The notes: generated by a model not told the origin, from the letters alone. DNA of 64,000 nt from Actinocatenispora sp963805605 (GCA_963805605.1 CAWDUX010000002.1:2728001-2792000); one strand, 5' to 3'. Counted from the first letter of the stretch, positions 22,950 to 33,203 are shown. Translations and numbers: made by a program.

Positions 22950-24242
22950 ATGACCGTGACCCAGCCCCAGACCATGCCGACGCAGAACGCCGATGCGCCG
23001 GCGTGTCCGGCCCGCGCGCTGGTCTGCCGCAATTGCGGCGCCGAATACCCGCTGATCGCCCAGAACGCCTGCTATGAGTGTTTCGGTCCGCTGGAGGTCG
23101 GCTACTACACCGACACGCTGCGCGCCGTGACCCGCGAGGCGATCGAGGCGGGGCCGAACAACATCTGGCGCTACGCCCCGCTGCTGCCGGCCGGGCAGGA
23201 CCCGGCCGCCCGGCTGACCATGGACCCGGGCATGACCCCGCTGATCAGGGCCGACGCGCTGGCCGCGGAACTGGGCATGCGCGCGCCGCTGTGGGTGAAG
23301 GACGACTCGCACAATCCGACACACTCGTTCAAGGACCGGGTCGTGTCGGTTGCGTTGACCGCGGCGAAAGGGCTCGGCTTCACCAGGTTCGCCTGTGCCT
23401 CCACCGGCAACCTGGCCAACTCGGTGGCCGCGCACAGCGCCCGCTCGGGCGTACCGAGCATCGTGTTCATCCCGCACGACCTGGAACAGAACAAGATCAT
23501 CACCACCGCGGTGTACGGCGGCGAGGTCGTCGCGATCGAAGGTTCGTACGACGACGTGAACCGGCTGTGCAGCGAACTGGCCGAGGCCGACGGGTTCGAG
23601 GACACCGCGTTCGTCAACGTCAACGTCCGGCCGTACTACGCGGAGGGCTCCAAGACCCTCGGCTACGAGGTCGCCGAACAGCTCGGCTGGCGGCTGCCCG
23701 GACAGGTCGTCGTACCGATGGCCTCCGGTGAGCTGTTGACCAAGGTGGACAAGGCGTTCAGCGAGCTCGTCGAGATCGGTCTGGTGCCCGAGTCGTCCTG
23801 GCGGGTGTTCGGCGCACAGTCCGCCGGCTGCAACCCGATCGCCACCGCCCTGCACGACGACACCGACCAGATCACCCCGGTACGACCGACCGGCATCGCC
23901 AAGTCGCTCAACATCGGTGACCCGGCGGCCGGTCCGTACGCGCTGGAGGCGGTCCGGCGCACCGGTGGCTGGATGGACTACGTGGACGACGACGAGATCC
24001 GTGCCGGTATCCGGCTGCTGGCCCGTACGACCGGGGTGTTCGCCGAGACGGCCGGCGGCGTCACGGTGGCCGTACTGAAGAAGTTGCTCGATTCCGGCCG
24101 GCTCGACCCGGATGCCGAGACGGTCGTCTACAACACCGGCGAGGGCCTCAAGACCGTCGACGCGGTGGCCGGAGAGGTCGGGCCAACACACACAGTGAAG
24201 CCATCGCTCAAGGCGGCGAGGGCGGCTGGCCTGCTCAGCTAG
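22950..24242 (+). CDS. thrC: Threonine synthase
   Basis: PLP enzyme of 430 residues converting O-phosphohomoserine to threonine. Seen: an N-terminal zinc-ribbon-like CRNCGAEYPL/CYECFGPL typical of this class, the PLP Lys at about 128 in THSFKDRVV, CASTGNLANSVAAHSA near 150 for phosphate and substrate binding, and MASGELLTK near 258. ATG 22950 is chosen because GAAAGG sits seven bases before it; the in-frame ATG at 22932 lies inside the riboswitch P1 strand. It is monocistronic and preceded by a SAM riboswitch. As threonine and methionine branch from phosphohomoserine in many bacteria, SAM sensing here would balance the two. A cysteate synthase role is less likely. Confidence 0.92.
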   Translation: MTVTQPQTMPTQNADAPACPARALVCRNCGAEYPLIAQNACYECFGPLEVGYYTDTLRAVTREAIEAGPNNIWRYAPLLPAGQDPAARLTMDPGMTPLIRADALAAELGMRAPLWVKDDSHNPTHSFKDRVVSVALTAAKGLGFTRFACASTGNLANSVAAHSARSGVPSIVFIPHDLEQNKIITTAVYGGEVVAIEGSYDDVNRLCSELAEADGFEDTAFVNVNVRPYYAEGSKTLGYEVAEQLGWRLPGQVVVPMASGELLTKVDKAFSELVEIGLVPESSWRVFGAQSAGCNPIATALHDDTDQITPVRPTGIAKSLNIGDPAAGPYALEAVRRTGGWMDYVDDDEIRAGIRLLARTTGVFAETAGGVTVAVLKKLLDSGRLDPDAETVVYNTGEGLKTVDAVAGEVGPTHTVKPSLKAARAAGLLS

Positions 24243-24264
24243 GGGTAGATGTCGTACTATGTAG

Positions 24265-24411
24265 CGCAGAGTAGTCGCACTTGACGTGTGCGTCGCGCTG
24301 CGGGACTATGTGCTCGCGGGAGGGCATCACGCCCAACGTCCAACACGCTTCGTCGTGTGGTGACTTTCCAAACCCTGCGCTGCGGCGCGGTGAAGTGATG
24401 CCTTTCCCGCG
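24265..24411 (+). ncRNA. Possible structured RNA or structured 3' UTR downstream of thrC
   Basis: The 180 bases after the thrC stop lack a credible ORF but fold well by eye. A hairpin at 24265-24302 nests CGCAC/GTGCG inside CGCAG/CTGCG. Then CGCGGGA (24315-24321) pairs with TCCCGCG (24405-24411) and, past a small internal loop, GGCATCAC (24323-24330) pairs with GTGATGCC (24395-24402): a 15-bp stem enclosing ACACG/CGTGT (24343-24358) and a GCGC hairpin. A strong terminator follows. I do not recognise a known RNA family. It may be a separate small RNA, a thrC 3' UTR, or chance pairing in GC-rich DNA; the strand is assumed. Confidence 0.35.
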
Positions 24412-24420
24412 CCAAACATG

Positions 24421-24463
24421 ACGAACGGCCCACCGGCGACCGACTCACCGGTGGGCCGTTCGT
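24421..24463 (+). terminator. Strong hairpin terminator ending the thrC region
   Basis: A perfect 16-bp stem (24421-24436, ACGAACGGCCCACCGG, with 24448-24463) closes an 11-base loop. It lies 180 bases past thrC and 52 before the GNAT gene. No T-run follows on the plus strand. Confidence 0.75.
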
Positions 24464-24514
24464 GGTCCCGGAAAATCGCTCGCGGGCCGTCCCGTGGACG
24501 CTCACCCTGGGCGC

Positions 24515-25528
24515 ATGCAGATCCGCGACCTCGACCCTGCCGCACAGTCCGACGTCGACGGCTGGCTGGAGGTCGCCCGGTCCGCCGTCGCCGTGGACAT
24601 TCCCGACCTGCCGCCGGTGACCCGTCAGGACTTCGTCGGCGAACTGGCCATGCCGTGGCCGGCCCAACGCACCCGCTACCAGCTCGCCGAGCTCGACGGT
24701 CGGATCGTGGGTCTGTCGCGGCTGGAGATCCAGGAAGTGGACAACAAGGACAACATCGACTTCCAACTGACCGTGCACCCGGCCTTCCGACGCCGCGGCA
24801 TCGGCTCCACCCTGCACCGGCTCGCGGTCGGGCAGGCGCGGCAGGCGGGCGGCCGGCGGCTGATGACCGAATCGGTCCGGGCGCTGCCCGGCGGCGAGGA
24901 CCGGGACGGCGCCGGATCGCTGTTCTACCGGCAGACCGGAGCCAAGCTGGGCCAGACCGACGTACGCAGCCGGGCGGACGTGTCCACCCTCGACCGTACG
25001 GCGCTGCCCGGCCGGTGTGCCGACCTGTCCGCGCAGGCCACCGGCTACACGCTGACGAGCTGGTCCGGCGACACCCCGGACGATGTCGTGGCCGGCCTGG
25101 CCGAACTGGACAGCCGATTCCTGGCTGAGGCCCCGCTGGGCGACCTGGCCTGGGAGCCGCAGCAGGTCGACGTGGCGCGGATTCGGGCGGGGGAGCGGTG
25201 CCAGGCGGTACGGGGACATCTCCTGCACCACACCGTCGTACGTCACGACGGCACCGGTGAACTGGTCGGCTGGACCGCGCTGCTGCAACGCGAGGGCCAC
25301 GCCGACTATCTGGAGCAGGGCGTCACCCTGGTCCTTCCGGAGCACCGGGGGCACCGGCTCGGCATGCTGCTCAAGTACAGCAACCTTCGGCTGGCCTGGG
25401 CCGCCCTACCCGGACTGCGCTGGATCGACACCTGGAACGCCGAGGAGAACAAGCACATGATCGGCATCAACGAGTCGATGGGGTTCCGCCCGGTCGACGC
25501 CTGGGACGCCTGGCAGCTCGAACTCTGA
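24515..25528 (+). CDS. Tandem GNAT-domain acetyltransferase
   Basis: Protein of 337 residues with two GNAT folds. Domain 1 (5-155): DNIDFQLTVHPAFRRRGIGSTLHRLAV carries the acetyl-CoA pyrophosphate loop RRRGIGS. Domain 2 (170-337): HADYLEQGVTLVLPEHRGHRLGMLLKYSNLR with HRGHRLG, then a C-terminus IDTWNAEENKHMIGINESMGFRP typical of the second half. Actinobacterial proteins of this layout are related to mycothiol-synthase-like and antibiotic-acetylating GNATs, but the substrate is not known. ATG 24515 starts the first strand (MQIRDLD). It is monocistronic, between a terminator and paaN. Confidence 0.87.
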   Translation: MQIRDLDPAAQSDVDGWLEVARSAVAVDIPDLPPVTRQDFVGELAMPWPAQRTRYQLAELDGRIVGLSRLEIQEVDNKDNIDFQLTVHPAFRRRGIGSTLHRLAVGQARQAGGRRLMTESVRALPGGEDRDGAGSLFYRQTGAKLGQTDVRSRADVSTLDRTALPGRCADLSAQATGYTLTSWSGDTPDDVVAGLAELDSRFLAEAPLGDLAWEPQQVDVARIRAGERCQAVRGHLLHHTVVRHDGTGELVGWTALLQREGHADYLEQGVTLVLPEHRGHRLGMLLKYSNLRLAWAALPGLRWIDTWNAEENKHMIGINESMGFRPVDAWDAWQLEL

Positions 25529-25602
25529 GGGATCGACCACCCGGTACGGCTGACCTGGCGGCATGAGGTTGCTGGGCGCGCCGAACGCGGCATGATGGCC
25601 CT

Positions 25603-27294
25603 ATGACGGTTACCACCGAAGCCACCGACAGCCACCCGCTGTTCGACAAGCACGAGAAGACCCTACGGACCGCGCTGGAGACGATCCACCAGCGCGGCTT
25701 CTGGTCTGCCTACCCGGAATCGCCCAGCCCCCGGCTGTACGGGGAGAACGCGGCAGCCGACGGCAAGGCGGCGTTCGAGGCGTACCTGGGCACGGACTTC
25801 CCGCTCGACCAGCCGGGCGGCGGGGACCGGGTCGTGGCCACCGAGCGCAGCCCGTTCGGTATCGAACTGGGTGTCCGCTACCCGCACGCCGACCCGGACA
25901 CGCTGATCGCCGCGGCCACCGCGGCGATGCCGGGCTGGCGGGATGCCGGGGTCGCCGCCCGTACCGGCGTCTGTCTGGAGATCCTCGCCCGGCTGCACGC
26001 GCACGTGTTCGAGCTGGCCAACGCGGTGCAGTTCACCACCGGGCAGGCGTTCGTGATGGCCTTCCAGGCCGGCGGTACGCACGCGCTGGACCGGGCGCTG
26101 GAGGCGGTCGCGTACGGCTACGATGCGATGACCAGGCACCCGGCCACCGCGTACTGGGAGAAGCCGGCCGGCAAGCACGAGCCGCTGAAGATGCGCAAGA
26201 CCTTCCACGTCGTACCGCGCGGCGTCGCGCTGCTGGTCGGCTGCAACACGTTCCCGACCTGGAACGGTTACCCCGGCCTGTTCGCCAGCCTGGTGACCGG
26301 CAACCCCGTCGTGATCAAACCGCATCCGGGCGCCGTACTGCCACTGGCGATCACGACGCGTTACGCCCGCGAGGTGCTGGCCGAGGCGGGTTTCGACCCG
26401 AACCTGGTACAGCTGGCTGCCGAGGCACCCGAGGAGAAGCTGGCGTCCACCCTGGCGACCCGGCCGGAGGTACGCATCGTCGACTTCACCGGATCCACCG
26501 CGTACGGCGACTGGCTGGAGGCCAACGCCCGGCAGGCGCTGGTGTACACGGAGAAGGCCGGTGTGAACACGATCGTGGTGGACTCCACCGACGACTTCGC
26601 CGGCATGTGCCGCAACATCGGCTTTTCCCTGACCCTCTACTCCGGACAGATGTGCACCACCCCGCAGAACATCCTGGTACCCGAGGACGGTATCGAAACC
26701 GAGTCGGGGCACCGCAGTCTGACCGAGGTGGCCGACGGGATCGCCGCCGCAGTAGGCAAACTGACTGGCGACGCGGCCCGCGGTGTCGAGCTGACCGGCG
26801 CCATCGTCAACGACGGGGTGTCCGAGCGGCTGGCGCAGGTGGCCGGACTCGGTGAGCCGGTACTGGATTCCCGCGAGGTGCAACACCCTTCGCTGCCCGA
26901 CGCCGTGGTCCGTACACCGCTGATCCGGCGGCTGTCGGTGACCGACGAGCAGACGTACGGCCAGGAATGGTTCGGTCCGATCAGTTTCGTGGTGGGCACC
27001 GGATCCACGGCCGAGAGCCTCGCGGTGTTCGAACGAACGGTGACCGCGCGGGGTGCGTTGACCGCCGCGGTGTACTCCACCGAGGAGACGGTGCTGGCGG
27101 CGGCCGAACGCGCCGCGATCAACGCGGGCGTGCACCTGTCGATGAACCTGACCGGCGGGGTGTTCGTCAACCAGTCGGCGGCGTTCAGCGACTTCCATGC
27201 CACCGGCGCGAATCCCGCGGCGAACGCCTGCCTGACCGACGACGCGTACGTGGCCGGACGGTTCCGCATCGTACAGTCTCGTCACCACGTGTGA
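25603..27294 (+). CDS. paaN: Phenylacetic acid degradation protein PaaN (aldehyde dehydrogenase family)
   Basis: Protein of 563 residues matching PaaN: HPLFDKHEKTLRTALETIHQRGFWSAYPESPSPRLYGENA at the start, then an aldehyde dehydrogenase domain with GCNTFPTWNGYPGLFASLVTGNPVVIKPHPGAVLP near 205-245 and the catalytic Cys in SGQMCTTPQN near 350. PaaN/PaaZ dehydrogenases oxidise the ring-opened semialdehyde in phenylacetyl-CoA breakdown. No other paa gene is in the window, so it is an isolated copy and may serve another aldehyde. ATG 25603 is the only reasonable start. Length and N-terminus are normal. Confidence 0.9.
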   Translation: MTVTTEATDSHPLFDKHEKTLRTALETIHQRGFWSAYPESPSPRLYGENAAADGKAAFEAYLGTDFPLDQPGGGDRVVATERSPFGIELGVRYPHADPDTLIAAATAAMPGWRDAGVAARTGVCLEILARLHAHVFELANAVQFTTGQAFVMAFQAGGTHALDRALEAVAYGYDAMTRHPATAYWEKPAGKHEPLKMRKTFHVVPRGVALLVGCNTFPTWNGYPGLFASLVTGNPVVIKPHPGAVLPLAITTRYAREVLAEAGFDPNLVQLAAEAPEEKLASTLATRPEVRIVDFTGSTAYGDWLEANARQALVYTEKAGVNTIVVDSTDDFAGMCRNIGFSLTLYSGQMCTTPQNILVPEDGIETESGHRSLTEVADGIAAAVGKLTGDAARGVELTGAIVNDGVSERLAQVAGLGEPVLDSREVQHPSLPDAVVRTPLIRRLSVTDEQTYGQEWFGPISFVVGTGSTAESLAVFERTVTARGALTAAVYSTEETVLAAAERAAINAGVHLSMNLTGGVFVNQSAAFSDFHATGANPAANACLTDDAYVAGRFRIVQSRHHV

Positions 27295-27485
27295 GCTGCG
27301 GCTTCACTCCTGGTGCCCAAGGTGATGAAGCAAGAGGCTGTGCAGGGTGGTTCTGCTCGTGTAGCGTTTCGCATCGGCCGTCAGTACTCCGGTCGGGTGG
27401 GTGTCACGTGCACGATTCCCGCAGGATGTGAGGGCCCCGGACAGCGACCGCGGTCCGGAGCAGGTAGATGTAAGGGAAGTGCACC
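27295..27485 (+). promoter_or_regulatory. Leader region of the cold-shock gene
   Basis: These 191 bases between paaN and the cold-shock gene hold no ORF I trust. The later part is rich in short hairpins, for example CCGGAC/GTCCGG at 27435-27457. Long structured leaders are usual for cold-shock genes, so this is probably its promoter and 5' UTR. AGGGAAG at 27473-27479 is the ribosome site. Confidence 0.4.
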
Positions 27486-27689
27486 GTGGCACAGGGCACC
27501 GTCAAGTGGTTCAACTCGGAGAAGGGCTACGGCTTCATCGCCGTGGACGGCGGGCAGGACGTGTTCGTCCACTTCTCAGCCATCCAGATGGACGGCTACA
27601 AGTCTCTGGACGACGGTCAGCGTGTCGAGTTCGACATCGCGCAGGGGCAGAAGGGTCCGCAGGCAGAGAACGTCCGGCACGCCAGCTGA
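27486..27689 (+). CDS. Cold-shock protein (CspA family)
   Basis: Single cold-shock domain of 67 residues, the full family length. Seen: GTVKWFNSEKGYGFI with RNP-1 (KGYGFI) and DVFVHFSAI with RNP-2 (VFVHF), followed by GQRVEFDIAQGQKGPQAENV. It binds single-stranded RNA and DNA and acts as an RNA chaperone in cold or growth transitions. The start is GTG 27486 behind AGGGAAG; no other start would give a whole domain. It is monocistronic with a terminator just after it. Confidence 0.96.
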   Translation: MAQGTVKWFNSEKGYGFIAVDGGQDVFVHFSAIQMDGYKSLDDGQRVEFDIAQGQKGPQAENVRHAS

Positions 27690-27704
27690 GGGCGCCAGCT
27701 AGAC

Positions 27705-27738
27705 GCCGGAGGGCACTGCCAGGTCGGTGCCCTCCGGC
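27705..27738. terminator. Terminator between the cold-shock and YeiH genes
   Basis: GCCGGAGGGCAC (27705-27716) pairs perfectly with GTGCCCTCCGGC (27727-27738) around a 10-base loop, between two convergent genes. It probably stops transcription from both sides. Confidence 0.8.
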
Positions 27739-27789
27739 GCCTGCCGTACCACATCCCGGACGGGCCGAGCGGCGATCCGCTGCGGGCAC

Positions 27790-28917
27790 TCAGATCCCGC
27801 CGGACAGCGCCTGGAATCCGAGGCTGGACACCGCGACCAGCAGCCACAGGATCCCGCCCAGCAGCAACGGCGCGGCCCCGGCCCGGCGCAACTGCCCGAT
27901 GTCGATACCGGTACCCACACCCGCCAGGGCCGTCGCGACCAGGAATGTCGCCAGCGTAGCGAGCATGCCGTGTGCCGCGTGCGGTACCAGACCCAGGGAG
28001 TTGACCGCAGCGGCGGCCACGAACAGCCACAGGAACGCCGGTACCAGCCGCCACAGCGGCTTGTGCGCCCCGGCGCCCGTGGTACCTGCCTCTCCTGTCC
28101 CCGTCGCGTTGTCCCCGTCGGCCTCGGCACGGGCAGTGCGGCGGCGCCACAGTGCCGCCAGCCCGAGTACGACGGGCACGATCATCAACGACCGCACCAG
28201 TTTCACCACGACGGCGTAGTGACCGGCCGCGGTGCTGTACGTGAAGCCGGCGGCAACCACGCTGGAGGTGTCGTTGACCGCCGTGCCGGCCCACAACCCG
28301 AAACCGTGGTCGCTCAGGCCGATCAGGTGGCCCAGCGCGGGGAACGCCACAGCCGCGACCACGTTGTACAGGAAGATCGTGGAGATCGCGTAGCCGACCG
28401 CCGCCTCGCTGGCCGCGACGACCGGGCTCACCGCGGCGATCGCCGAGGCACCACAGATGCCGGTACCGCTGCCGATCAGCGCCCGCAGCTCGGCGGACAC
28501 CCGCATCAACCGGCCGATCAGCCAGGCGCCGAGCAGACAGACGGCCAGCGTGCCAAGCATCACCGGCAGCGAGCGCAGCCCGATCCGGGCGACCGTCGCC
28601 AGCGACAGCCCCAGCCCGAACACCACCACGGCGGCCTGCAACAGGTAGCGGGCGGCGAACGCGGTGCCGGGGCGCAGCGCCGCCCAGCCCGGCCGGCCGC
28701 CGAACAGCACCCGCAGCACGATACCCAGCACGATCGCCACGATCGGCGCGCCGACCACCGGGGCGACCGTTCCCACACCGGTGGCCACGACCGCGACGAG
28801 CAGGACAAACAGCAGACCTGGGAGCTTTCCGTACCGGCCCGCTGGTGCCGGGTTCCCGCTGGTGTCCGACGGCATGTGGTGGTCGGTGTCCGGATGGGTG
28901 TCGTCAGGGGTGTGCAC
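27790..28917 (-). CDS. YeiH/UPF0324 family membrane protein (putative sulfate exporter family)
   Basis: Integral membrane protein of about 375 residues with ten or so helices. Seen: the family core LRALIGSGTGICGASAIAAVSPVV near the middle, then AVGYAISTIFLYNVVAAVAFPALGHLIGLSDHGFGLWAGTAVNDTSSVVAAG, both diagnostic for UPF0324. The N-terminal 25 residues are His/Asp-rich (DDTHPDTDHHMP). I chose GTG 28917 because GAGG precedes it at eight bases; ATG 28875 has no ribosome site but would omit the His-rich tail. Family members are annotated as putative sulfate exporters without firm proof. It is divergent from a LysR gene, a conserved pairing. Confidence 0.88.
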   Translation of the reverse strand: MHTPDDTHPDTDHHMPSDTSGNPAPAGRYGKLPGLLFVLLVAVVATGVGTVAPVVGAPIVAIVLGIVLRVLFGGRPGWAALRPGTAFAARYLLQAAVVVFGLGLSLATVARIGLRSLPVMLGTLAVCLLGAWLIGRLMRVSAELRALIGSGTGICGASAIAAVSPVVAASEAAVGYAISTIFLYNVVAAVAFPALGHLIGLSDHGFGLWAGTAVNDTSSVVAAGFTYSTAAGHYAVVVKLVRSLMIVPVVLGLAALWRRRTARAEADGDNATGTGEAGTTGAGAHKPLWRLVPAFLWLFVAAAAVNSLGLVPHAAHGMLATLATFLVATALAGVGTGIDIGQLRRAGAAPLLLGGILWLLVAVSSLGFQALSGGI

Positions 28918-28987
28918 GTGTCCAGCCTCGGTGCCCGGAAGCGCTCCAGCTAGAGGCAGATCCGAGATCAGGTCATAGGCTGGGTCT

Positions 28988-29884
28988 ATGGCAGATCTGA
29001 CCTCGGCTGACCTGGCCAGCCTGCGGCTGTTCGTGGATGCCGTGACGCTGGGCAGCCTGTCGCAGGCGGCGCGGCGGCAGCGCATCACCCAGCCGTCGGC
29101 CAGCGCGGCACTGCGTCGACTGGAGCGCAGGCTCGGGCTGGACCTGCTGATCCGTTCACCCCGGGGTTCCCGGCCGACCCCGGAAGGAGCCCGACTGGCC
29201 GAACTCGCCGGCCGGGTACTGGCCGAACTCGACACCTTCAGCGCGGAGGCCACCGCACTGCGTACCGCCGGGGCCCGGCAGGTGCGCATCAGCGCCAGCT
29301 ACACCAATGCCGAGTACCTGGTGCCACGGTTCGTCGCCCGGTTCCGCGCGGTACGGCCGGACGTCGTGGTCAGCCTGACCGTGGCCAACTCCGACGAGGT
29401 GCTCACCCGGATGCATGACCGCACCGCCGACCTGGGATTCGTGGAGGATCCCGGCCCGCACCCGGAGCTGTCCACCGCCACCATCGCCACCGACGAACTG
29501 ATCGTCCTGGTGGCACCGGAGCACCCCTGGGCGCGACTGACCGGGCCGTTGCCCGCCGCGACGCTCACCGGCACGCCGCTGCTACTGCGGGAACAGGAGT
29601 CCGGCACCCGGGCCAGTTACGAGCTGGCCGCGCGTCGCCTGGGCCTGCGGGTCGCCGATCCGCTCGGGGTCATGACCTCGACCGAGGCGTTGAAGACCGC
29701 GGTGCGGGCCGGCCTCGGTGCGACCGTACTGAGCCGGCTGGCGGCGGCCGACGAGCTCGCCTCCGGTGACCTGCGCCTCGTACCGGTCGCCGAGCTCGAC
29801 CTCGGCCGGGAGCTGCGCGCCGTGTGGTGGCCCGAACACCGACGTGAGCTGGTCGACGAGTTCCTCGCGGTCTGTCGCTCGTAG
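28988..29884 (+). CDS. LysR-family transcriptional regulator, partner of the YeiH gene
   Basis: LysR regulator of 298 residues. HTH at residues 8-65 (LRLFVDAVTLGSLSQAARRQRITQPSASAALRRLE), then a periplasmic-binding-like effector domain (ARQVRISASYTNAEYLVPRFVARFRAVRPDVVVSL onward). It diverges from the YeiH gene across 70 bases, so it most likely activates or represses it by the classic LysR divergent layout. YeiE-type relatives respond to sulfite or related sulphur compounds; that link is from the family pairing, not from residues seen here. Confidence 0.92.
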   Translation: MADLTSADLASLRLFVDAVTLGSLSQAARRQRITQPSASAALRRLERRLGLDLLIRSPRGSRPTPEGARLAELAGRVLAELDTFSAEATALRTAGARQVRISASYTNAEYLVPRFVARFRAVRPDVVVSLTVANSDEVLTRMHDRTADLGFVEDPGPHPELSTATIATDELIVLVAPEHPWARLTGPLPAATLTGTPLLLREQESGTRASYELAARRLGLRVADPLGVMTSTEALKTAVRAGLGATVLSRLAAADELASGDLRLVPVAELDLGRELRAVWWPEHRRELVDEFLAVCRS

Positions 29885-30018
29885 CCGCCCGGTCGCAGCC
29901 GCCCGCCGCAGCTCGCCGGAGCGGCCATGGCCGGATCTCGGCCGGGTGGGCAGGGTGCACCGGACTGCTACCCTCCGGCGTCTGAACCCCTGTCGTCCTT
30001 TCGCTCGGAGACCCCGCC

Positions 30019-31107
30019 GTGACCGATCCACACGAGCCCGACGCCGTACATCCCGCCGTTCCCTCGGATGGCGACCGGCCCACCGACCGTCCGCCGGTCG
30101 ACCCCACTGCACCCGCGCCGACGGCTGGCGATCCGGGGCCCGTACCGTCGTCGGGCACGGGTGCCGACCAGCCGGCTGCGCCGGCCTCCGGGTACACCGC
30201 GCCGCCGCCCGGGCCGACCGGCGGCTGGGGCTCCCCGCCGGCCGGGTGGGGGACGCCGGACCCACTGACCGGTACACCCGACGGCGGGGTGGAGGACTGG
30301 GTACGTCGTACCGTGGCGATCTGCCGGCGCAGCTTCACACCCTCGCTCGCCCTGGTCGCCGGCACCTACCTGGTGCCGCTGGTACTCATCTCCCTGCTCA
30401 CCGCGACGATCTCGACCCGGCTGGGGCACATCTCGACCCAGCCCAACCCGGGCGACCCGATGCAGCCGCTGCGCGACATGGTCGGTGCGGTGGGAGCCTT
30501 GTACGGGCTGCTCCTGCTGGTGGCCGTGCTCGCCGCGTACTTCCAGGCGGTCGGCTGGGCGGCGAGCCTGCGGGTGATGGCCCGGGACGCCGCCGGCTCG
30601 CCCCGCGACATCGGCTCGGCGTTGCGCTTCGGTTTCCGGCGCGGACTGCCCCTGTGGGGCTGGTACATCGTGGTGTACCTGTGCGTGCTGGTCGGCGTGT
30701 GCGCCTGCATCCTGCCCGGTGTCTACCTGGGCCTGGCGATGAGTCTGATCGCGCCGATCGCGGTCTTCGAACGGACCCAGCCGGCGATCACCCGCTCGTT
30801 CAAACTGGTACACAGCTGGTTCTGGCCATCGGTGGGGAAGCTGCTGCTGCTCGGACTGGTCGTCGGCGGGTACGGGTTCGTGGTTAACCTGGTGCTCAGC
30901 GCCGTGAGTGGCTCGGCGTCACTGAGCGCCGCCGGCCAGGCGGACCCACCCAGCTTCGCGGTGGCCTTCCCCGTACAACTGCTGGAGTCGGTGCTGTTCC
31001 TTCCGGCGTCCGTGGTCTGCATCGCCGGCATCCTGGCCCTGTACGGGCATCTACGTGCGGGTGAGCAGCCGGTGACCACCGCGGAGCTGGCCGACGCGGC
31101 GACGTGA
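30019..31107 (+). CDS. Proline-rich multispanning membrane protein of unknown function
   Basis: Protein of 362 residues. The first 90 are cytoplasmic and very rich in Pro, Gly and acidic residues. After EDWVRRTVAICRRSFTPSLAL come about six membrane helices: LVAGTYLVPLVLISLL near 115, VGALYGLLLLVAVLAAYF near 160, a double-length segment IVVYLCVLVGVCACILPGVYLGLAMSLIAPIAV near 220, then two more helices near 275 and 320. ERTQPAITRSFKLVHSWFWP between helices resembles the coupling loop in a broad family of actinobacterial membrane proteins (glycerophosphodiester phosphodiesterase membrane-domain-like). GTG 30019 has CGGAG eight bases before it. Function unknown. Confidence 0.8.
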   Translation: MTDPHEPDAVHPAVPSDGDRPTDRPPVDPTAPAPTAGDPGPVPSSGTGADQPAAPASGYTAPPPGPTGGWGSPPAGWGTPDPLTGTPDGGVEDWVRRTVAICRRSFTPSLALVAGTYLVPLVLISLLTATISTRLGHISTQPNPGDPMQPLRDMVGAVGALYGLLLLVAVLAAYFQAVGWAASLRVMARDAAGSPRDIGSALRFGFRRGLPLWGWYIVVYLCVLVGVCACILPGVYLGLAMSLIAPIAVFERTQPAITRSFKLVHSWFWPSVGKLLLLGLVVGGYGFVVNLVLSAVSGSASLSAAGQADPPSFAVAFPVQLLESVLFLPASVVCIAGILALYGHLRAGEQPVTTAELADAAT

Positions 31108-31131
31108 CGGTTGCCTCGGTTTGCCAGTTGG

Positions 31132-31158
31132 CTTGCACTCGACGGGGGAGAGTGCTAA
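31132..31158 (+). promoter_or_regulatory. CIRCE element 1 (HrcA operator)
   Basis: CTTGCACTC-N9-GAGTGCTAA, close to the CIRCE consensus TTAGCACTC-N9-GAGTGCTAA. HrcA binds it and releases it on heat shock. It lies 204 bases before groEL. Confidence 0.93.
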
Positions 31159-31166
31159 ACCTTGGA

Positions 31167-31193
31167 TTGGCACTCGCAATACGTGAGTGCCAG
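31167..31193 (+). promoter_or_regulatory. CIRCE element 2 (HrcA operator)
   Basis: TTGGCACTC-N9-GAGTGCCAG, a second CIRCE box eight bases after the first. Its centre is 35 bases from the other. The two together should give tight HrcA repression of groEL. Confidence 0.9.
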
Positions 31194-31361
31194 GTCGGGC
31201 GGTGAGGTCCGACGGCCGGGGCACACCAGCTGGGTGCCGCGGCCGGGGGATCGTCCGTCGCGGGCATCGGCCGACCGCGCGTGAATACTTGACGTGCGTT
31301 GTGTCGCCCGGTTGCGGGCGACAGAGCGCGTAGGTGTATCACACCGGAGGACAACGCCCAG

Positions 31362-32984
<1,623 letters not shown>

Positions 32985-33024
32985 TCCAGCGCCCGTACGG
33001 GCACCGGATCACCAGTTCGCTCGA

Positions 33025-33057
33025 CGGCCCTCGACCTGCTCGCCAGGTCGGGGGCCG
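33025..33057 (+). terminator. Hairpin terminator after groEL
   Basis: CGACCTG (33032-33038) pairs with CAGGTCG (33044-33050) over a 5-base loop, extended by CGGCCC-type pairing with GGGGCCG outside. It lies about 40 bases after the groEL stop and ends in a short TTC. Confidence 0.65.
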
Positions 33058-33203
33058 TTCGCGTCCCGCCACCCAAACTCCGTCCCGCGAATGTACGTTT
33101 CGAGAAAGCGACTAACGCCCATTCGGGGAAACGCGCGCTGGGTTGGCTGCGCTGGGCGGGTCGATGCTGCAGGCCCGTGTCCCTGGATCGGTATCGTTGG
33201 CGG

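Noticed and set aside
24257..25354. Minus-strand frame of 365 codons under the tandem GNAT gene
   Set aside because: The plus strand carries two GNAT signatures; the reverse frame lacks motifs and a plausible start.
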